From Microbulbifer halophilus (GTDB taxonomy: Bacteria > Pseudomonadota > Gammaproteobacteria > Pseudomonadales > Cellvibrionaceae), in contig NZ_JAPIVK010000029.1 in assembly GCF_026183675.1 (NCBI RefSeq), positions 1 through 64,000 of the forward strand: a DNA stretch of 64,000 bases, written 5' to 3'. The stretch's first letter is position 1, and every line of letters begins with the position of its first letter. The notes under the pieces were generated by a model that was not told the origin of the DNA, ran no database searches, and saw nothing but the letters and a program-made list of their open reading frames with translations. A program made the position numbers and the translations under genes. Positions 10,401 to 18,817 of the stretch are shown in pieces.

Positions 10401-10583
10401 GTACTGGGCAGTGGCGCCGGCGCCGAAGTCCGCCAGGCACTGGGGATCGCCCTCGTCTTCGGCATGGTGGGTGTGACCCTGTTCGGGCTTTTCCTGACGC
10501 CGGTGTTCTATGTGGCGCTGCGTAAGCTGGCCGGGAAAACCAGGCAGGCCCGCCGGGCGGAAGCAGCACTGGCCGAGGCATAA
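7419..10583 (+). CDS. RND multidrug efflux transporter (HAE-1 family)
   Basis: Inner-membrane proton-driven drug exporter of the AcrB/MexB/MexF type, 1054 aa. The N-terminus MNFSRFFVDRPIFAAVLSII is the family's first membrane segment. Two repeats of a large periplasmic domain plus five or six further helices are evident. The proton-relay aspartates are seen in TM4 (GIVVDDAIVVVENVER, about residue 410) and the C-terminal half holds the ACKNAILIVEFA segment. AGGA lies 7 bases before the ATG. Its redox-type promoter lies upstream of the adaptor gene. Palindromic element B separates the two genes and could affect the relative expression of the subunits. Substrates cannot be predicted; SoxR control suggests redox-active or quinone-like compounds. 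Confidence 0.93.
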   Translation: MNFSRFFVDRPIFAAVLSIIIFAVGLISIPNLPVSEYPEVVPPSVVVRTVYPGANPKVIAETVATPLEEAINGVEGMMYLKSVAGSDGVLQMTVTFRPDIDAEEATVRVQNRVSQALARLPEDVRRQGVTTQKQSPTFLMVVHLTSPDGRYDTLYLRNFARLHVRDALARIRGVGDAQIFGGGDYAMRAWLNPDKIAARGLTASDVVGAMREQNIQVSAGQLGAEPIADSDFLTLINAQGRLRTVEEFGNIVLESGTDGELVRLSDVARLELGAGDYTLRAQLDSKDAVAIGIFQAPGANALEIRENVVATMDEIATRFPEGVEYETVYDTTIFVSDSIKAVIKTLLEAVLLVVLVVTLFLQTWRASIIPLLAVPVSVIGTFAALHLLGYSINTLTLFGLVLAIGIVVDDAIVVVENVERNIEEGLAPLAAAHQAMKEVSGPIIAIGLVLCAVFVPMAFLSGVTGQFYQQFAVTIAISTVISTVNSLTLSPALAAMLLKPHDAPKDRLTRIIDRLFGWIFRPFNRFFGASSKKYRGGVSHSLRRRGAVFAVYAVLLTCTGLLFKAVPPGFIPVQDKMYLIAGVKLPEGASLERTDRLLQKVIDIAMDTEGVAHSVAFPGLNALQFTNTSNTGVVFLPLDPFDERERSASEINAEINSKIAGLKEGFTFSFMPPPIQGLGNGSGYQMFIEDRADLGYGELQNAVNAFQGAVAQTPGMSFPITSYQANVPQLNAEVDRLKAKAQGVPLTGLFDTLQTYLGSSYVNDFNRFGRTWQVIAQADAPFREDVDDINRLRTRNMNGEMVPIGSVVDITRDYGPDPVLRYNGYPAADLAGEADPRVLSSAQAMEALNRIADEVLPNGMTIEWTDLSYQQATQGDAALLVFPLAILLVFLVLAALYESWTLPLAVILIVPMCMLSALLGVWFTGGDNNIFVQVGLVVLIALACKNAILIVEFARELEEHEGMTPVEAALEACRLRLRPIVMTSITFTAAVVPLVLGSGAGAEVRQALGIALVFGMVGVTLFGLFLTPVFYVALRKLAGKTRQARRAEAALAEA

Positions 10584-10623
10584 ACCGGGGACTGCTCCCG
10601 GGGCTCCAGGTAGCTCCGGGGCG

Positions 10624-10787
10624 GCCCTGATACCGGGTATCCCCTTGCGGGACACGGGCTAGGCGCCCCCCCCTAAATACATCCCTGTAGGCTTGTCTGC
10701 GAGGTGGCCCGGCCGCTCCAAGTATTCACGGCGCCTTCGGCCCCTCTCGCAGACAGTCCCGCAAGGGGATACCCGGCATCAGGGCCT
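10624..10787 (-). repeat. Dispersed palindromic element, copy C (long-core variant)
   Basis: Arms 10624-10654 and 10757-10787 pair at 30 of 31 positions. The outer part GGCCCTGAT(A/G)CCGG and the inner TTGCGGGAC are shared with copy B; the middle GTATCCCC is unique. Opposite orientation to A, B and E. The inner flanks are TGTCTGCGAG and CTCGCAGACA with an enlarged GC-rich loop like copy B. Lies between the RND gene and ydbH. Confidence 0.85.
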
Positions 10788-10935
10788 TCACTTCGACATC
10801 GCGATTTTTACCCAACACCTCCCCCGTCCCGACGCTCCGGGAAATCCTCCCGGGCACTTTTCTCCTCCCCCTCTCATAATTGCGCGTAGATGGTTACACT
10901 GAAACCGCTCAACGCCCGCAAGCGAGAGGAACCCG

Positions 10936-13900
10936 GTGCGCAGATCCCGACTCAGAATACTGATTGCCGTCGTATTGATCCCGGTGGTGGCCGGCTGGTG
11001 GGCGTGGCAGAATCGGGATCGTATTGCACCGAACCTGGTCAATCCGCTGCTGGAGGGAAGCCGGGTGGAATCCATCCGGGGGCTCGAAGTCGGGCTGAGC
11101 TCCATGAGCCTGGAGCAGATCACCCTGACCCTGGAAAGCGGCTCCAAGATCGCCCTGCGCGATATACAACTGCAGCAGCCCCTCGACCTGCTGTTCGGCG
11201 CCGGGGAAAACCACAGCCGGCTCGCCATCGCCGAACTCGGCTATCTTCCCGCCCCACAGATCGACGCCCCGGTCCCGCCGGCGGCACCGGCAACCGCGGA
11301 AACCACCGCCGGCGATCCCCCGCAGCCAGCGGAAGAGACGCAGGCACCGCGCGAACCGGATAGCGGCGAACTGCGTCTCAGCGAACTGCTGCAATTGCTG
11401 CAGCGATACCTGCCCGAGCGCATCGAAATCAGCGACCTGCGCTGGCTGGGCGGCCCCATCGAACGGGGCCGGCTGACATCGACCCGCGATCATCGCAAAG
11501 ACCGTATCGACCTGCGCCTGACCAGCGAACAACAGCAGCTCCGTTTCCGGCTGCACACCCCGGATCGGCAACTCGATATTCGGGCGGAGCTGCAGGCAGG
11601 GAAAGAACAGGCCGCAATTCTTTCCGGCAGGGCAAACCGACTCGATACCACAGGCTGGGACACACAACTGCAACTTCAGCTGAACCTGGAACAATTGCGC
11701 AAACTGCCACTGCCGCAGCAGGTGCGGGAAACAGTGGCCGCGGCGACGGGAGCCGTCAATGCAGAACTGAATACACGGTTGCCGGATCGGTTGCTGCGCC
11801 CGGGCGAGTACCGGAATACCGCTCTCGACCTGTCTGCAGACGCCGCCACAGTCACCCTGCCCGAAGCCCTGCTGGGCGCACCAGTGCGCGTTGCGTTCGA
11901 CACCCCCGAAGCCACCACCATCGCCTTTGCCTCGCTACTCCCCTTCCGACCGCGGGATATTGCCGGTAGCGGCCGATTGGTCGTCACCCCCGTTGCCGGC
12001 GACGCGCCGCTGTTGAGCGCGGATATCGATACCGAGGTTTCCGGGGGCCAGCCGGTTATTTCCCTGACCGGTGAAATTGAGTTCGAGGCCCTGACACCCC
12101 TGCTGGAAGCCGGGCGCTGGCAGTCGCGGGCGGTGGAACTGTCGTCGCCGGAGGGCCGCGGCAGTTTCCGCGGCACCGCAAAGCTGGAGCCCCTGCAGCA
12201 GTTTACCGTGGGCAGTGCACCCACGGTAAAAGATATCGAATTCATCCTGCTGCCGCAGACCCGGCTCGGTATCGAGGTATCGGGGAGAGACGCCGGGGCA
12301 ACGATCCCGGATCAACTCGGTTGGCAAAAAGCCACAGCCGCGCTGGAACTGGCCGAAGCGCTGACAGTCACGGCCGCGCAGTGGCCCGGCGCCATTGCAC
12401 TGGCGGCACCGGCGCTGGAGCTGACGGCACAGCCCGGCAACGGCGACGCGCCGGTTTCCGCCCGCGTCTCGAACATGACATGTCGGATCGACAGTGACCG
12501 CACCTGCGCACTGGAACTGGACAGCGAGACCGACAAACTGGCGCTGCCCGCACAAGAGCTGACCGGCGAAAAGGTCTCCCTCCATTCCCGGCTGGAAATC
12601 GACGCCCGGAAGCAGCAACTCGGGGCGATACTCCTGGATACGGAAATCGCCGCCGCTACCCTGCAGCGGCAGGATTGGAAACTGCAGGACCTGCACCTGC
12701 GATCCCCGAAATTGCAGTGTTTGCTGGCGGCGGGACAGCCGCACTGCCATGCCGCCTCTCTCGCGATAGCGGTCGGCGACGCCCGGGCCCCGAAGCTGGA
12801 AACCTCCGGTACCATCGAGCTGGAAGCAATCTCCTTTACCGCGGAAAACGGGCAACCGCGGGCAGAGGCGAAGTACCGTTCCCGGGATATCCGTGTCCTG
12901 GTACAGGAACAATACGCCCTCGACCCGTCGATCCGCGGCCAGCTCGAACTGGCCGGCGACACCCTGCAGGGCAGTGGCCACCTGCGGGCGGGCACCCTCC
13001 GCGCCAACGCCGACTGGCGCCACCAGCTCGAAAGCGGGCGCGGCGCCGCCAGCTTCGAGCTGCCCTCCACCGGATTCAGCCGCGACGCGCCGCTCAGCGA
13101 CTCGATCGGCGGCCTGCCGGTGGATCTGGTTGCCGGCAGTATCGCGGCCCGCGGCCGGGTTTCCTGGCCACTGGGCGACGGGCAGGGCGGCGACAGCATA
13201 TCGATGACCCTGGATCGGATCGCCGCTGTCTACGGCGATATGTTCGCCGTCGACCTGTCGGGACAGGTTACCGCCCTGTATCGGGGCGATACCTGGATCA
13301 CCGAAAGTCCCCAGCCGCTTCGGATCGGTTCCGTCGACGTGGGCCTGGCGATCGACGACATCCGTTTCGCCCTTTCCCTGACCCCACAGGGCGACCTCGC
13401 CCTCTCCGACCTGAGCGCAGAGCTCCTCAGCGGAAAGCTGCAGTCAGCTGGACTGACCTGGAACCTCGACGGCAAAGAACGGCGCAGCGAGATCCGCCTG
13501 GACGGCATTTCCCTGGAACAGCTCGCCAGCGAAACGGAAGTCGGGAATTTTGCCGCCAGCGGCATTCTCGACCTGCACATTCCGCTGCTGACCGGCGAGG
13601 ACGGCGTCACCGTGGAGCAGGGCCGCGTCGAGGCGCGTCCCCCGGGTGGCAGACTGCGCTACTACGGCGCCTTCTCTCCCGATATGCTGTCCGGCAACCC
13701 GCAACTGAAGCTGATCGCCGGAGCGCTGGAAGACTACAACTACCGCGAGCTGAGCGGCACCCTGGAATACCCTCCCAGCGGCGACATGCAGATGCAGCTG
13801 AAACTGGTGGGTCGCAGCGACTCGGTGGCGCAAGACCGGGACCTGGTAATCAACCTGAATCTGGAAAACAATATCCCCGACATGCTGCGCTCGCTGCAGG

Positions 13901-13950
13901 CCAGCCGGGACCTGACCGGGTCGCTGGAGGAAGCCGTCGACAATCAATGA
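10936..13950 (+). CDS. ydbH: YdbH-family intermembrane lipid transport protein
   Basis: Large (1004 aa) AsmA-like protein with one N-terminal membrane helix (ILIAVVLIPVVAGWWAW) and a long beta-rich periplasmic body. YdbH, TamB and YhdP are the three E. coli AsmA-like proteins thought to bridge inner and outer membrane for phospholipid transport. I identify it from the following two genes (YnbE lipoprotein and YdbL/DUF1318 protein), which are its fixed partners, and from the C-terminal half with repeats such as ALSDLSAELLSGKLQSAGLTW. A low-complexity Pro/Ala/Glu segment lies at about residues 110-140. Start is a GTG at 10936 with AGAGGA upstream. Probably the first gene of the ydbH-ynbE-ydbL operon. 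Confidence 0.82.
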   Translation: MRRSRLRILIAVVLIPVVAGWWAWQNRDRIAPNLVNPLLEGSRVESIRGLEVGLSSMSLEQITLTLESGSKIALRDIQLQQPLDLLFGAGENHSRLAIAELGYLPAPQIDAPVPPAAPATAETTAGDPPQPAEETQAPREPDSGELRLSELLQLLQRYLPERIEISDLRWLGGPIERGRLTSTRDHRKDRIDLRLTSEQQQLRFRLHTPDRQLDIRAELQAGKEQAAILSGRANRLDTTGWDTQLQLQLNLEQLRKLPLPQQVRETVAAATGAVNAELNTRLPDRLLRPGEYRNTALDLSADAATVTLPEALLGAPVRVAFDTPEATTIAFASLLPFRPRDIAGSGRLVVTPVAGDAPLLSADIDTEVSGGQPVISLTGEIEFEALTPLLEAGRWQSRAVELSSPEGRGSFRGTAKLEPLQQFTVGSAPTVKDIEFILLPQTRLGIEVSGRDAGATIPDQLGWQKATAALELAEALTVTAAQWPGAIALAAPALELTAQPGNGDAPVSARVSNMTCRIDSDRTCALELDSETDKLALPAQELTGEKVSLHSRLEIDARKQQLGAILLDTEIAAATLQRQDWKLQDLHLRSPKLQCLLAAGQPHCHAASLAIAVGDARAPKLETSGTIELEAISFTAENGQPRAEAKYRSRDIRVLVQEQYALDPSIRGQLELAGDTLQGSGHLRAGTLRANADWRHQLESGRGAASFELPSTGFSRDAPLSDSIGGLPVDLVAGSIAARGRVSWPLGDGQGGDSISMTLDRIAAVYGDMFAVDLSGQVTALYRGDTWITESPQPLRIGSVDVGLAIDDIRFALSLTPQGDLALSDLSAELLSGKLQSAGLTWNLDGKERRSEIRLDGISLEQLASETEVGNFAASGILDLHIPLLTGEDGVTVEQGRVEARPPGGRLRYYGAFSPDMLSGNPQLKLIAGALEDYNYRELSGTLEYPPSGDMQMQLKLVGRSDSVAQDRDLVINLNLENNIPDMLRSLQASRDLTGSLEEAVDNQ

Positions 13951-14148
13951 TTGAATATCAAAGATCGGCTATAAGCACCGGGACACTGCGAACCCTGGTA
14001 TTTAATTTTCGATATTTGCGATTTGAACATTCAGTTTGAGTTAAGCTAGTACCCATAGAATGCAGGGCAGCCTCCATGAAGGCTTGCGATATTCGACCCG
14101 TGGTCCCGCAACGCGGGCTAGTGTGGTGTAATGATTGAGGAAGGTCCG

Positions 14149-14343
14149 ATGACAACCACCCGACTGCTTCCGCTGCTACTGGCCGCCGCCGTGACCGCGG
14201 CGGGGTGTACGCCTACCGTGGCGGTACAGGCGCCCAGCGAACCGATCACTGTCAATCTCAACGTCAAGATAGAGCACGAGATTCGCGTGAAGGTCGACAA
14301 GGAGCTCGACAACCTGTTCGAAGACAAAGAAGGTATTTTCTAA
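14149..14343 (+). CDS. ynbE: YnbE-family outer-membrane lipoprotein
   Basis: Tiny lipoprotein (64 aa): lipobox TAAGC at about residues 17-21, then TPTVAVQAPSEPITVNLNVKIEHEIRV, the family signature. In E. coli YnbE multimerises at the outer membrane and completes the YdbH bridge by beta-strand stacking. GAGGAAGG lies just before the ATG at 14149; an in-frame ATG at 14131 precedes that site and is less likely. Located 198 bases after ydbH and 11 bases before ydbL. Confidence 0.88.
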   Translation: MTTTRLLPLLLAAAVTAAGCTPTVAVQAPSEPITVNLNVKIEHEIRVKVDKELDNLFEDKEGIF

Positions 14344-14354
14344 GGAGGCGCACC

Positions 14355-14681
14355 GTGAAGACAGTAAAGACTGCCCTGCTCTGCCTGGGCCTCGCCATCG
14401 CCCTGCCGGCCATGGCCATCTCCCTGGACCAGGCCCGCAGCCAGGGACTGGTGGGCGAAGCCAACAGCGGCTATATCGCCGTAGTGGGCCAGAGTTCGCC
14501 ACAGCTGGAGCAGCTGGTAGCCGAAGTCAACGCCAAACGCAAGGCCGAGTATGCCCGCATCGCCAAGCGCAACGATATCGCCGTAGCCCAGGTGGCCGCC
14601 CGCGCGGCGCAGAAACTGGAGGCGCGACTGTCATCCGGGGAGTACTACCAGGACAACCGGGGACGGTGGGCGCAAAAATGA
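14355..14681 (+). CDS. ydbL: YdbL-family (DUF1318) periplasmic protein
   Basis: Exported 108-aa protein with a signal peptide ending about AMA at residue 21 and the DUF1318 sequence LDQARSQGLVGEANSGYIAVV. YdbL is proposed to act as a chaperone or regulator of the YdbH-YnbE bridge. Starts at GTG 14355 behind a near-consensus AAGGAGG; the frame upstream overlaps ynbE and is not used. Last gene of the operon, followed by a strong terminator hairpin shared with rpoS. Confidence 0.88.
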   Translation: MKTVKTALLCLGLAIALPAMAISLDQARSQGLVGEANSGYIAVVGQSSPQLEQLVAEVNAKRKAEYARIAKRNDIAVAQVAARAAQKLEARLSSGEYYQDNRGRWAQK

Positions 14682-14725
14682 GTGGTTAGTGGCGATCCCA
14701 ACCACTGATCACTCACAACCAACCA

Positions 14726-14799
14726 CAAAAAAACCGGCGCACGCCGTAATGCCAGTCAGTTAAGGCAACTGACCGGCATTAGGCGCACGCCGGGTTTTT
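14726..14799. terminator. Bidirectional intrinsic terminator between ydbL and rpoS
   Basis: Very long hairpin, about 33 paired bases with few mismatches, from AAAAACCGGCG on the left to CGGGTTTTT on the right, with a five-base AAGGC loop. A-tract on one side and T-tract on the other let it stop transcription from both convergent genes. Confidence 0.9.
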
Positions 14800-14808
14800 A
14801 TTTCGACT

Positions 14809-15849
14809 CTACAGGTTTGCAAACAGCGAGTGGCTGTCAAGGCCCTGTTTTTCCATCACCTCTCGCAGGCGCTTGAGGGCATCCACCTGAATCTGGCGGA
14901 CACGCTCCCGGGTCAGCCCGATTTCGCGCCCGACTTCTTCCAGGGTGCTGGCCTCATAGCCCCGCAGGCCGAAACGGCGCGATACCACTTCGCACTGTTT
15001 GTCCGGCAGTTCACCCAGCCAGCGGTTGATACTGTCAAACAGGTCGGTGTCCTGCAGCAGTTCCGCCGGATCGGATTCGTGCTGGTCCGGAATGGTGTCT
15101 ACCACGGTCTTTTCCGAAGACGGACCGATCGGCGTATCCACCGAGGTGACGCGCTCGTTCAGGCCCAGCATGCGCTCCACATCTTCCACCGGTTTGTCCA
15201 GCAGGGAGGCTATCTCTTCCGCCGAGGGCTCGTGATCGAGCTTCTGTGCCAATTCACGGGATGCACGCAAATAGACATTCAACTCCTTGACGACGTGAAT
15301 CGGCAAACGGATTGTGCGGGTCTGGTTCATGATGGCCCGCTCAATGGTCTGCCGGATCCACCAGGTAGCGTATGTGGAAAAGCGGAAACCGCGCTCCGGA
15401 TCAAATTTTTCCACCGCGCGGATCAGGCCGAGATTGCCCTCCTCGATCAGATCCAGTAACGCCAGACCGCGACTCACGTACCGGCGGGCAATTTTCACCA
15501 CAAGCCGCAGGTTGCTTTCGATCATGCGTTTTCGCGCCGCCGCATCACCGCGCAGTGCCTTGCGCGCGTAATACACCTCTTCCTCTGCGGTCAACAGCGG
15601 GGAAAAGCCGATCTCGTTCAGGTACAGCTGGGTGGCGTCGAGATTTTTCTGCAAATGACTGTCGGTTTCCGACTTGCGCTCGCGCGCCTTCAGGGGGGTG
15701 GGTTCGGAGCTTTTTTTTGCCGCGACGCCCCGGGAGCGGCTCTTGGAAGTGTCCTTTGTTTTCTCTACTTGCGGTTGCTGTTCATTATTCAACTCTGGAG
15801 GAAGTTCTGCCTGGCCGGCGACTGCCCGATCTTGCCGATGTGCTTCCAT
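14809..15849 (-). CDS. rpoS: RNA polymerase sigma factor RpoS
   Basis: Stationary-phase and general-stress sigma factor (346 aa). Sigma-70 regions are seen in order: region 1.2 ([21 protein letters not shown]), region 2 ([38 protein letters not shown] and the core-binding/-10 part [16 protein letters not shown]), region 3, and region 4 helix-turn-helix ([20 protein letters not shown]). The start at 15849 (ATG EAHRQDR) has AAGGAG 9 bases upstream; an in-frame start 31 codons earlier lacks one. The first ~75 residues are charged and not conserved. Downstream of nlpD, which in relatives carries an rpoS promoter. Confidence 0.96.
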   Translation of the reverse strand: MEAHRQDRAVAGQAELPPELNNEQQPQVEKTKDTSKSRSRGVAAKKSSEPTPLKARERKSETDSHLQKNLDATQLYLNEIGFSPLLTAEEEVYYARKALRGDAAARKRMIESNLRLVVKIARRYVSRGLALLDLIEEGNLGLIRAVEKFDPERGFRFSTYATWWIRQTIERAIMNQTRTIRLPIHVVKELNVYLRASRELAQKLDHEPSAEEIASLLDKPVEDVERMLGLNERVTSVDTPIGPSSEKTVVDTIPDQHESDPAELLQDTDLFDSINRWLGELPDKQCEVVSRRFGLRGYEASTLEEVGREIGLTRERVRQIQVDALKRLREVMEKQGLDSHSLFANL

Positions 15850-16041
15850 TTCCCCAACTCCTTGTACTTTGCCAATGTCAGCCGCACTGCTGCTCGACTC
15901 CAGCCCCTGGGGGACCGCCGTCAGTGCGACAGCCTCCGGCATCGTTTGACCTTGCGGCCGTCACGATTCCGGTGACTACCTCAAGTGGTACAAATTAAAA
16001 GTCCATTTTTATCTGCAGAACCGCCGGACGCCCTACACGGA

Positions 16042-16887
16042 TCATGGCAAATAGGTTTCGGGATTGACCGGTTGCCCGCTGCGGCGAATTTCAAAGTGGA
16101 GCATGTTGCGGCTGGTACCACTCGAACCCAGTTCCGCTATCCGTTGCCCCGCTTCGACTTCGCTGCCCTCACGCACCAGCAGTTTGTGGTTGTGAGCATA
16201 AGCACTGAGGAATTCCTCGCTGTGCTTGACGATCAACAGTTTCCCGTAGCCTCTCAGCGCACTCCCCGCGTAGATCACGGTGCCATTGGCTGCTGCGAGT
16301 ACAGCGTCCCCCTTTTCCCCGGCGATATCAACACCCTTGCGCAGCGGATCCCCGGAGCGGAAGCCGCTGATGAGCTTGCCCTTTGCCGGCCATTGCCACC
16401 GAATTCCGTTAGATGAAATACGCGAATCCGGTTTCTGCGGCTTCTTCGATGTTAATGATTTTTTATTACGGACCCGCTTTTTTTTCGCTGGGGCAGTCTT
16501 GTCGGGAGGCGTTGGACGGGTCTTTTTGACCGTCTTGGGAGCTGCCGCCACCGGGGCGCTGCCCGTCAACTTCAACTTCTGGCCCGGGTATATCCGATAG
16601 GGCGGGGCTATCCTGTTGACGGCCGCAACTTCCCGGTAATCCTTGCCGTAGCGCCAGGCGATGGAGTAGAGGGTTTCGCCGCGGCTGACGGTATGGTGAC
16701 CGATCCGCTGGCTCGGCGGTTGTTCCAGAGAGCTGGTGGGGGCACGGTGCGCGGTGCAACCTGCAATCAGCATAGCAACCCCCAGCGCGCTAATTATCTT
16801 TAACACACAGCAAAGCGACCGGCGAAGGCTATGCGAATTTGGCCGCCAGAATAGAGACTCAGATTGTTGCAAAAGACGACAATTCAT
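16042..16887 (-). CDS. nlpD: NlpD lipoprotein, LysM and degenerate M23 domain, amidase activator
   Basis: Outer-membrane lipoprotein that activates a cell-wall amidase (AmiC in E. coli) during daughter-cell separation. Lipobox LIAGC at about residues 40-44; LysM domain (HHTVSRGETLYSIAWRYG) around 65-110; a basic Lys/Pro linker; C-terminal M23/LytM domain (GTVIYAGSALRGYGKLLIVKH to LHFEIRRSGQPVNPETYLP). The first ~27 residues before CVLKIISALG are unusual for a signal peptide, so translation may begin at GTG 16806 rather than 16887; neither has a good ribosome site. The LytM domain lacks the metal-site residues, as in E. coli NlpD. Confidence 0.9.
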   Translation of the reverse strand: MNCRLLQQSESLFWRPNSHSLRRSLCCVLKIISALGVAMLIAGCTAHRAPTSSLEQPPSQRIGHHTVSRGETLYSIAWRYGKDYREVAAVNRIAPPYRIYPGQKLKLTGSAPVAAAPKTVKKTRPTPPDKTAPAKKKRVRNKKSLTSKKPQKPDSRISSNGIRWQWPAKGKLISGFRSGDPLRKGVDIAGEKGDAVLAAANGTVIYAGSALRGYGKLLIVKHSEEFLSAYAHNHKLLVREGSEVEAGQRIAELGSSGTSRNMLHFEIRRSGQPVNPETYLP

Positions 16888-17019
16888 TATTCTCTTTTTA
16901 CATCAGACGGCCGGATTTATGGAAAAAGTGTCTAAAAAAATATCCCGAAACCGGGCCAAAAGCCTCTGGAAACAACTGCCATTCCGATCTGTACCCGGTG
17001 CGCTTTCAGGCGCCGCCCA

Positions 17020-17970
17020 TCAAGGGTGCACAGAACGGTATTTTTCACCCAGGTAATCCACCACCAACACCAGCGCGGAGGCGGCCACCGCTGCCGCCAG
17101 TGCCGGGACGAGATAGGTCTGTTCACCGGTCGCGCTCGCATAGGTGGTGGGCAAGGTATTCGACATCAACGGTGCCACTTTGTCTCCGCCAGCGGCAACT
17201 TCACCGGCGGGCAACTTCCACGGCCACACGATCTTGAGGCTGCCCAGCAGCACACCGGCGAGGAATGCCAGGGTACGGGAAACGTATCGGTGCATCAGCC
17301 AGGACAGCAGGCGGCTGAACAGCATCAACCCCGCCGCGGCACCACTGGCAAAACAGAACAGGTTGAACAATTGCAACTCGTGCACGGCGGCCAGCACGCG
17401 CGGATAGACACCGATCATCAGCAGGATGAAAGCGCCGGAAATCCCCGGCAGTATCATGGCGCTGATCGCCAGTGCGCCGGAGAGAAACAGGGTCAGCGGT
17501 GTGGCCGGTATCTGCGCGGGCCGCATTTCGCTCACCGCAACTGCCAACAGACCCCCCAGGGCGAGACAGACAAACACCGACGGTGATCGCCGCGGAATCT
17601 GTCGCAGAATCGGCACTGTGGAGGCGAGAATCAGCCCGAAAAAGAAGCTCCAGACCACGATCGGGTAGCTGGCCAGCAGGTAACTGATCAATGTGGCCAG
17701 GCTGAAAATACTGAGCAGTATGCCGCTGAACAGGGCCAGCAGGAAACCGCCGTTGATACTCTGCCAGGCGGCGGCGATGCCCCTGCGGTACAGGAGCGTC
17801 AGGGTCTGCGGGCCGATGCTACTGAGGGAATCCAGCAACTCCCGGTAGATGCCGGTAATAAACGCGATGGTGCCGCCGGAAACCCCGGGCACCACATCCG
17901 CGGCGCCCATGGCCATGCCGCGGGCAACCACCGCCCAGTAGCGACTTCGCAATACCTTTTTCTCCTTCAT
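17020..17970 (-). CDS. DUF368 membrane protein, putative undecaprenyl-phosphate translocase (PopT-like)
   Basis: Polytopic protein (316 aa) with about nine membrane segments and the DUF368 signature GMAMGAADVVPGVSGGTIAF near the N-terminus; a second such half is seen at ISAMILPGISGAFILLMIGVY. DUF368 proteins (PopT) were shown to recycle the lipid carrier undecaprenyl phosphate across the inner membrane. The ATG overlaps the pcm stop by four bases, suggesting translational coupling. Lies between pcm and nlpD. Confidence 0.88.
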   Translation of the reverse strand: MKEKKVLRSRYWAVVARGMAMGAADVVPGVSGGTIAFITGIYRELLDSLSSIGPQTLTLLYRRGIAAAWQSINGGFLLALFSGILLSIFSLATLISYLLASYPIVVWSFFFGLILASTVPILRQIPRRSPSVFVCLALGGLLAVAVSEMRPAQIPATPLTLFLSGALAISAMILPGISGAFILLMIGVYPRVLAAVHELQLFNLFCFASGAAAGLMLFSRLLSWLMHRYVSRTLAFLAGVLLGSLKIVWPWKLPAGEVAAGGDKVAPLMSNTLPTTYASATGEQTYLVPALAAAVAASALVLVVDYLGEKYRSVHP

Positions 17971-18608
17971 CGAACCACGCCGCCGAGCAGCGGCACAAAA
18001 CGCACTGCCTCGAGCCGCTCCACATCGAACTGCTCGCTGTCATCGCGGCGGCTGACGATGGTCAGGTGCTGGCGGTCGGAACCGATCGGCAGTACCAGCA
18101 CACCGTTGGGCGCCAGCTGCTCCTTCAGTTCGGCAGGCACCGAGGCCGGCGCAGCTGCGGCCAGGATGGCGTCGTAGGGGCCCTTGTCCGGCCAGCCGAA
18201 ACCGCCGCTGCTGAGCCTGAGTTCCACGTTGTACAGACCCAATTCCCGCATGCGCCGGCGCGCCTTGTCCAGCAGCGGGCCTATGCGCTCAACCGAATAG
18301 AGATTGTCCACCAGGCGCGCCAGTATCGCCGTCTGGTAGCCGGAACCGGTGCCTACTTCCAGCACCCGGTGCAGGGATTTCGCGCGGCTGAGCAGCAGTT
18401 CGGTCATGCGCGCGACGATATAGGGCTGGGAGATGGTCTGTCCGTAGCCGATGGGCAGGGAGGTATCCTCGTAGGCGCGGACCGCCAGGGCTTCGTCCAG
18501 GAACAGGTGGCGCGGCGTGGATGCCATTACATCCAGGACGGTTTCGTTTGTTATTCCCTCTTCCCGCAGCCTCTGGATCAGGCGGTTGCGGGTGCGCTGG
18601 GAGGTCAT
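17967..18608 (-). CDS. pcm: Protein-L-isoaspartate O-methyltransferase
   Basis: Repair enzyme (213 aa) that methylates L-isoaspartyl residues in aged proteins using S-adenosylmethionine. Visible: substrate segment LPIGYGQTISQPYIVARM, SAM motif I LEVGTGSGYQTAILA, and the C-terminal GVLVLPIGS. Start 18608 (MTSQRTRNR) gives the E. coli-type N-terminus and has GAAGG upstream; an ATG ten codons earlier is possible. In many gammaproteobacteria surE lies directly upstream; here the gap to truD holds only repeats. Confidence 0.93.
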   Translation of the reverse strand: MTSQRTRNRLIQRLREEGITNETVLDVMASTPRHLFLDEALAVRAYEDTSLPIGYGQTISQPYIVARMTELLLSRAKSLHRVLEVGTGSGYQTAILARLVDNLYSVERIGPLLDKARRRMRELGLYNVELRLSSGGFGWPDKGPYDAILAAAAPASVPAELKEQLAPNGVLVLPIGSDRQHLTIVSRRDDSEQFDVERLEAVRFVPLLGGVVR

Positions 18609-18659
18609 CCCCAAACCTTCACGTTTCAAGCGGTCCATATTCTTTTATTGTTCCAAACT

Positions 18660-18747
18660 TCAGCGGTGCGCACGGCACACCCGCCCGCCGGGTTCATTTC
18701 GGCACTGAGCAGTCCCCCCTCCCCGGGAGAGGGTTAGGGAGAGGGCG
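18660..18747. repeat. REP-like repeats in the truD-pcm gap
   Basis: Contains GGTGCGCACGGCACACCC (family also at 7130 and 46352) and a block of CCCTCCCCGGGAGAGGG followed by TTAGGGAGAGGG. The latter resembles a repeat widespread between proteobacterial genes. No gene or gene fragment seen here. Confidence 0.55.
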
Positions 18748-18817
18748 GCCGATCGGGGGCCCTCTTCTCCCGCCCCAAAAGGAAAGGCAGGCCAAGACCC
18801 CAAATCAGAAACAGATT

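Noticed and set aside
7395-10655. Long minus-strand open frames opposite the RND transporter
   Set aside because: Shadow frames of the transporter; no motif, no ribosome site, composition typical of antisense frames.
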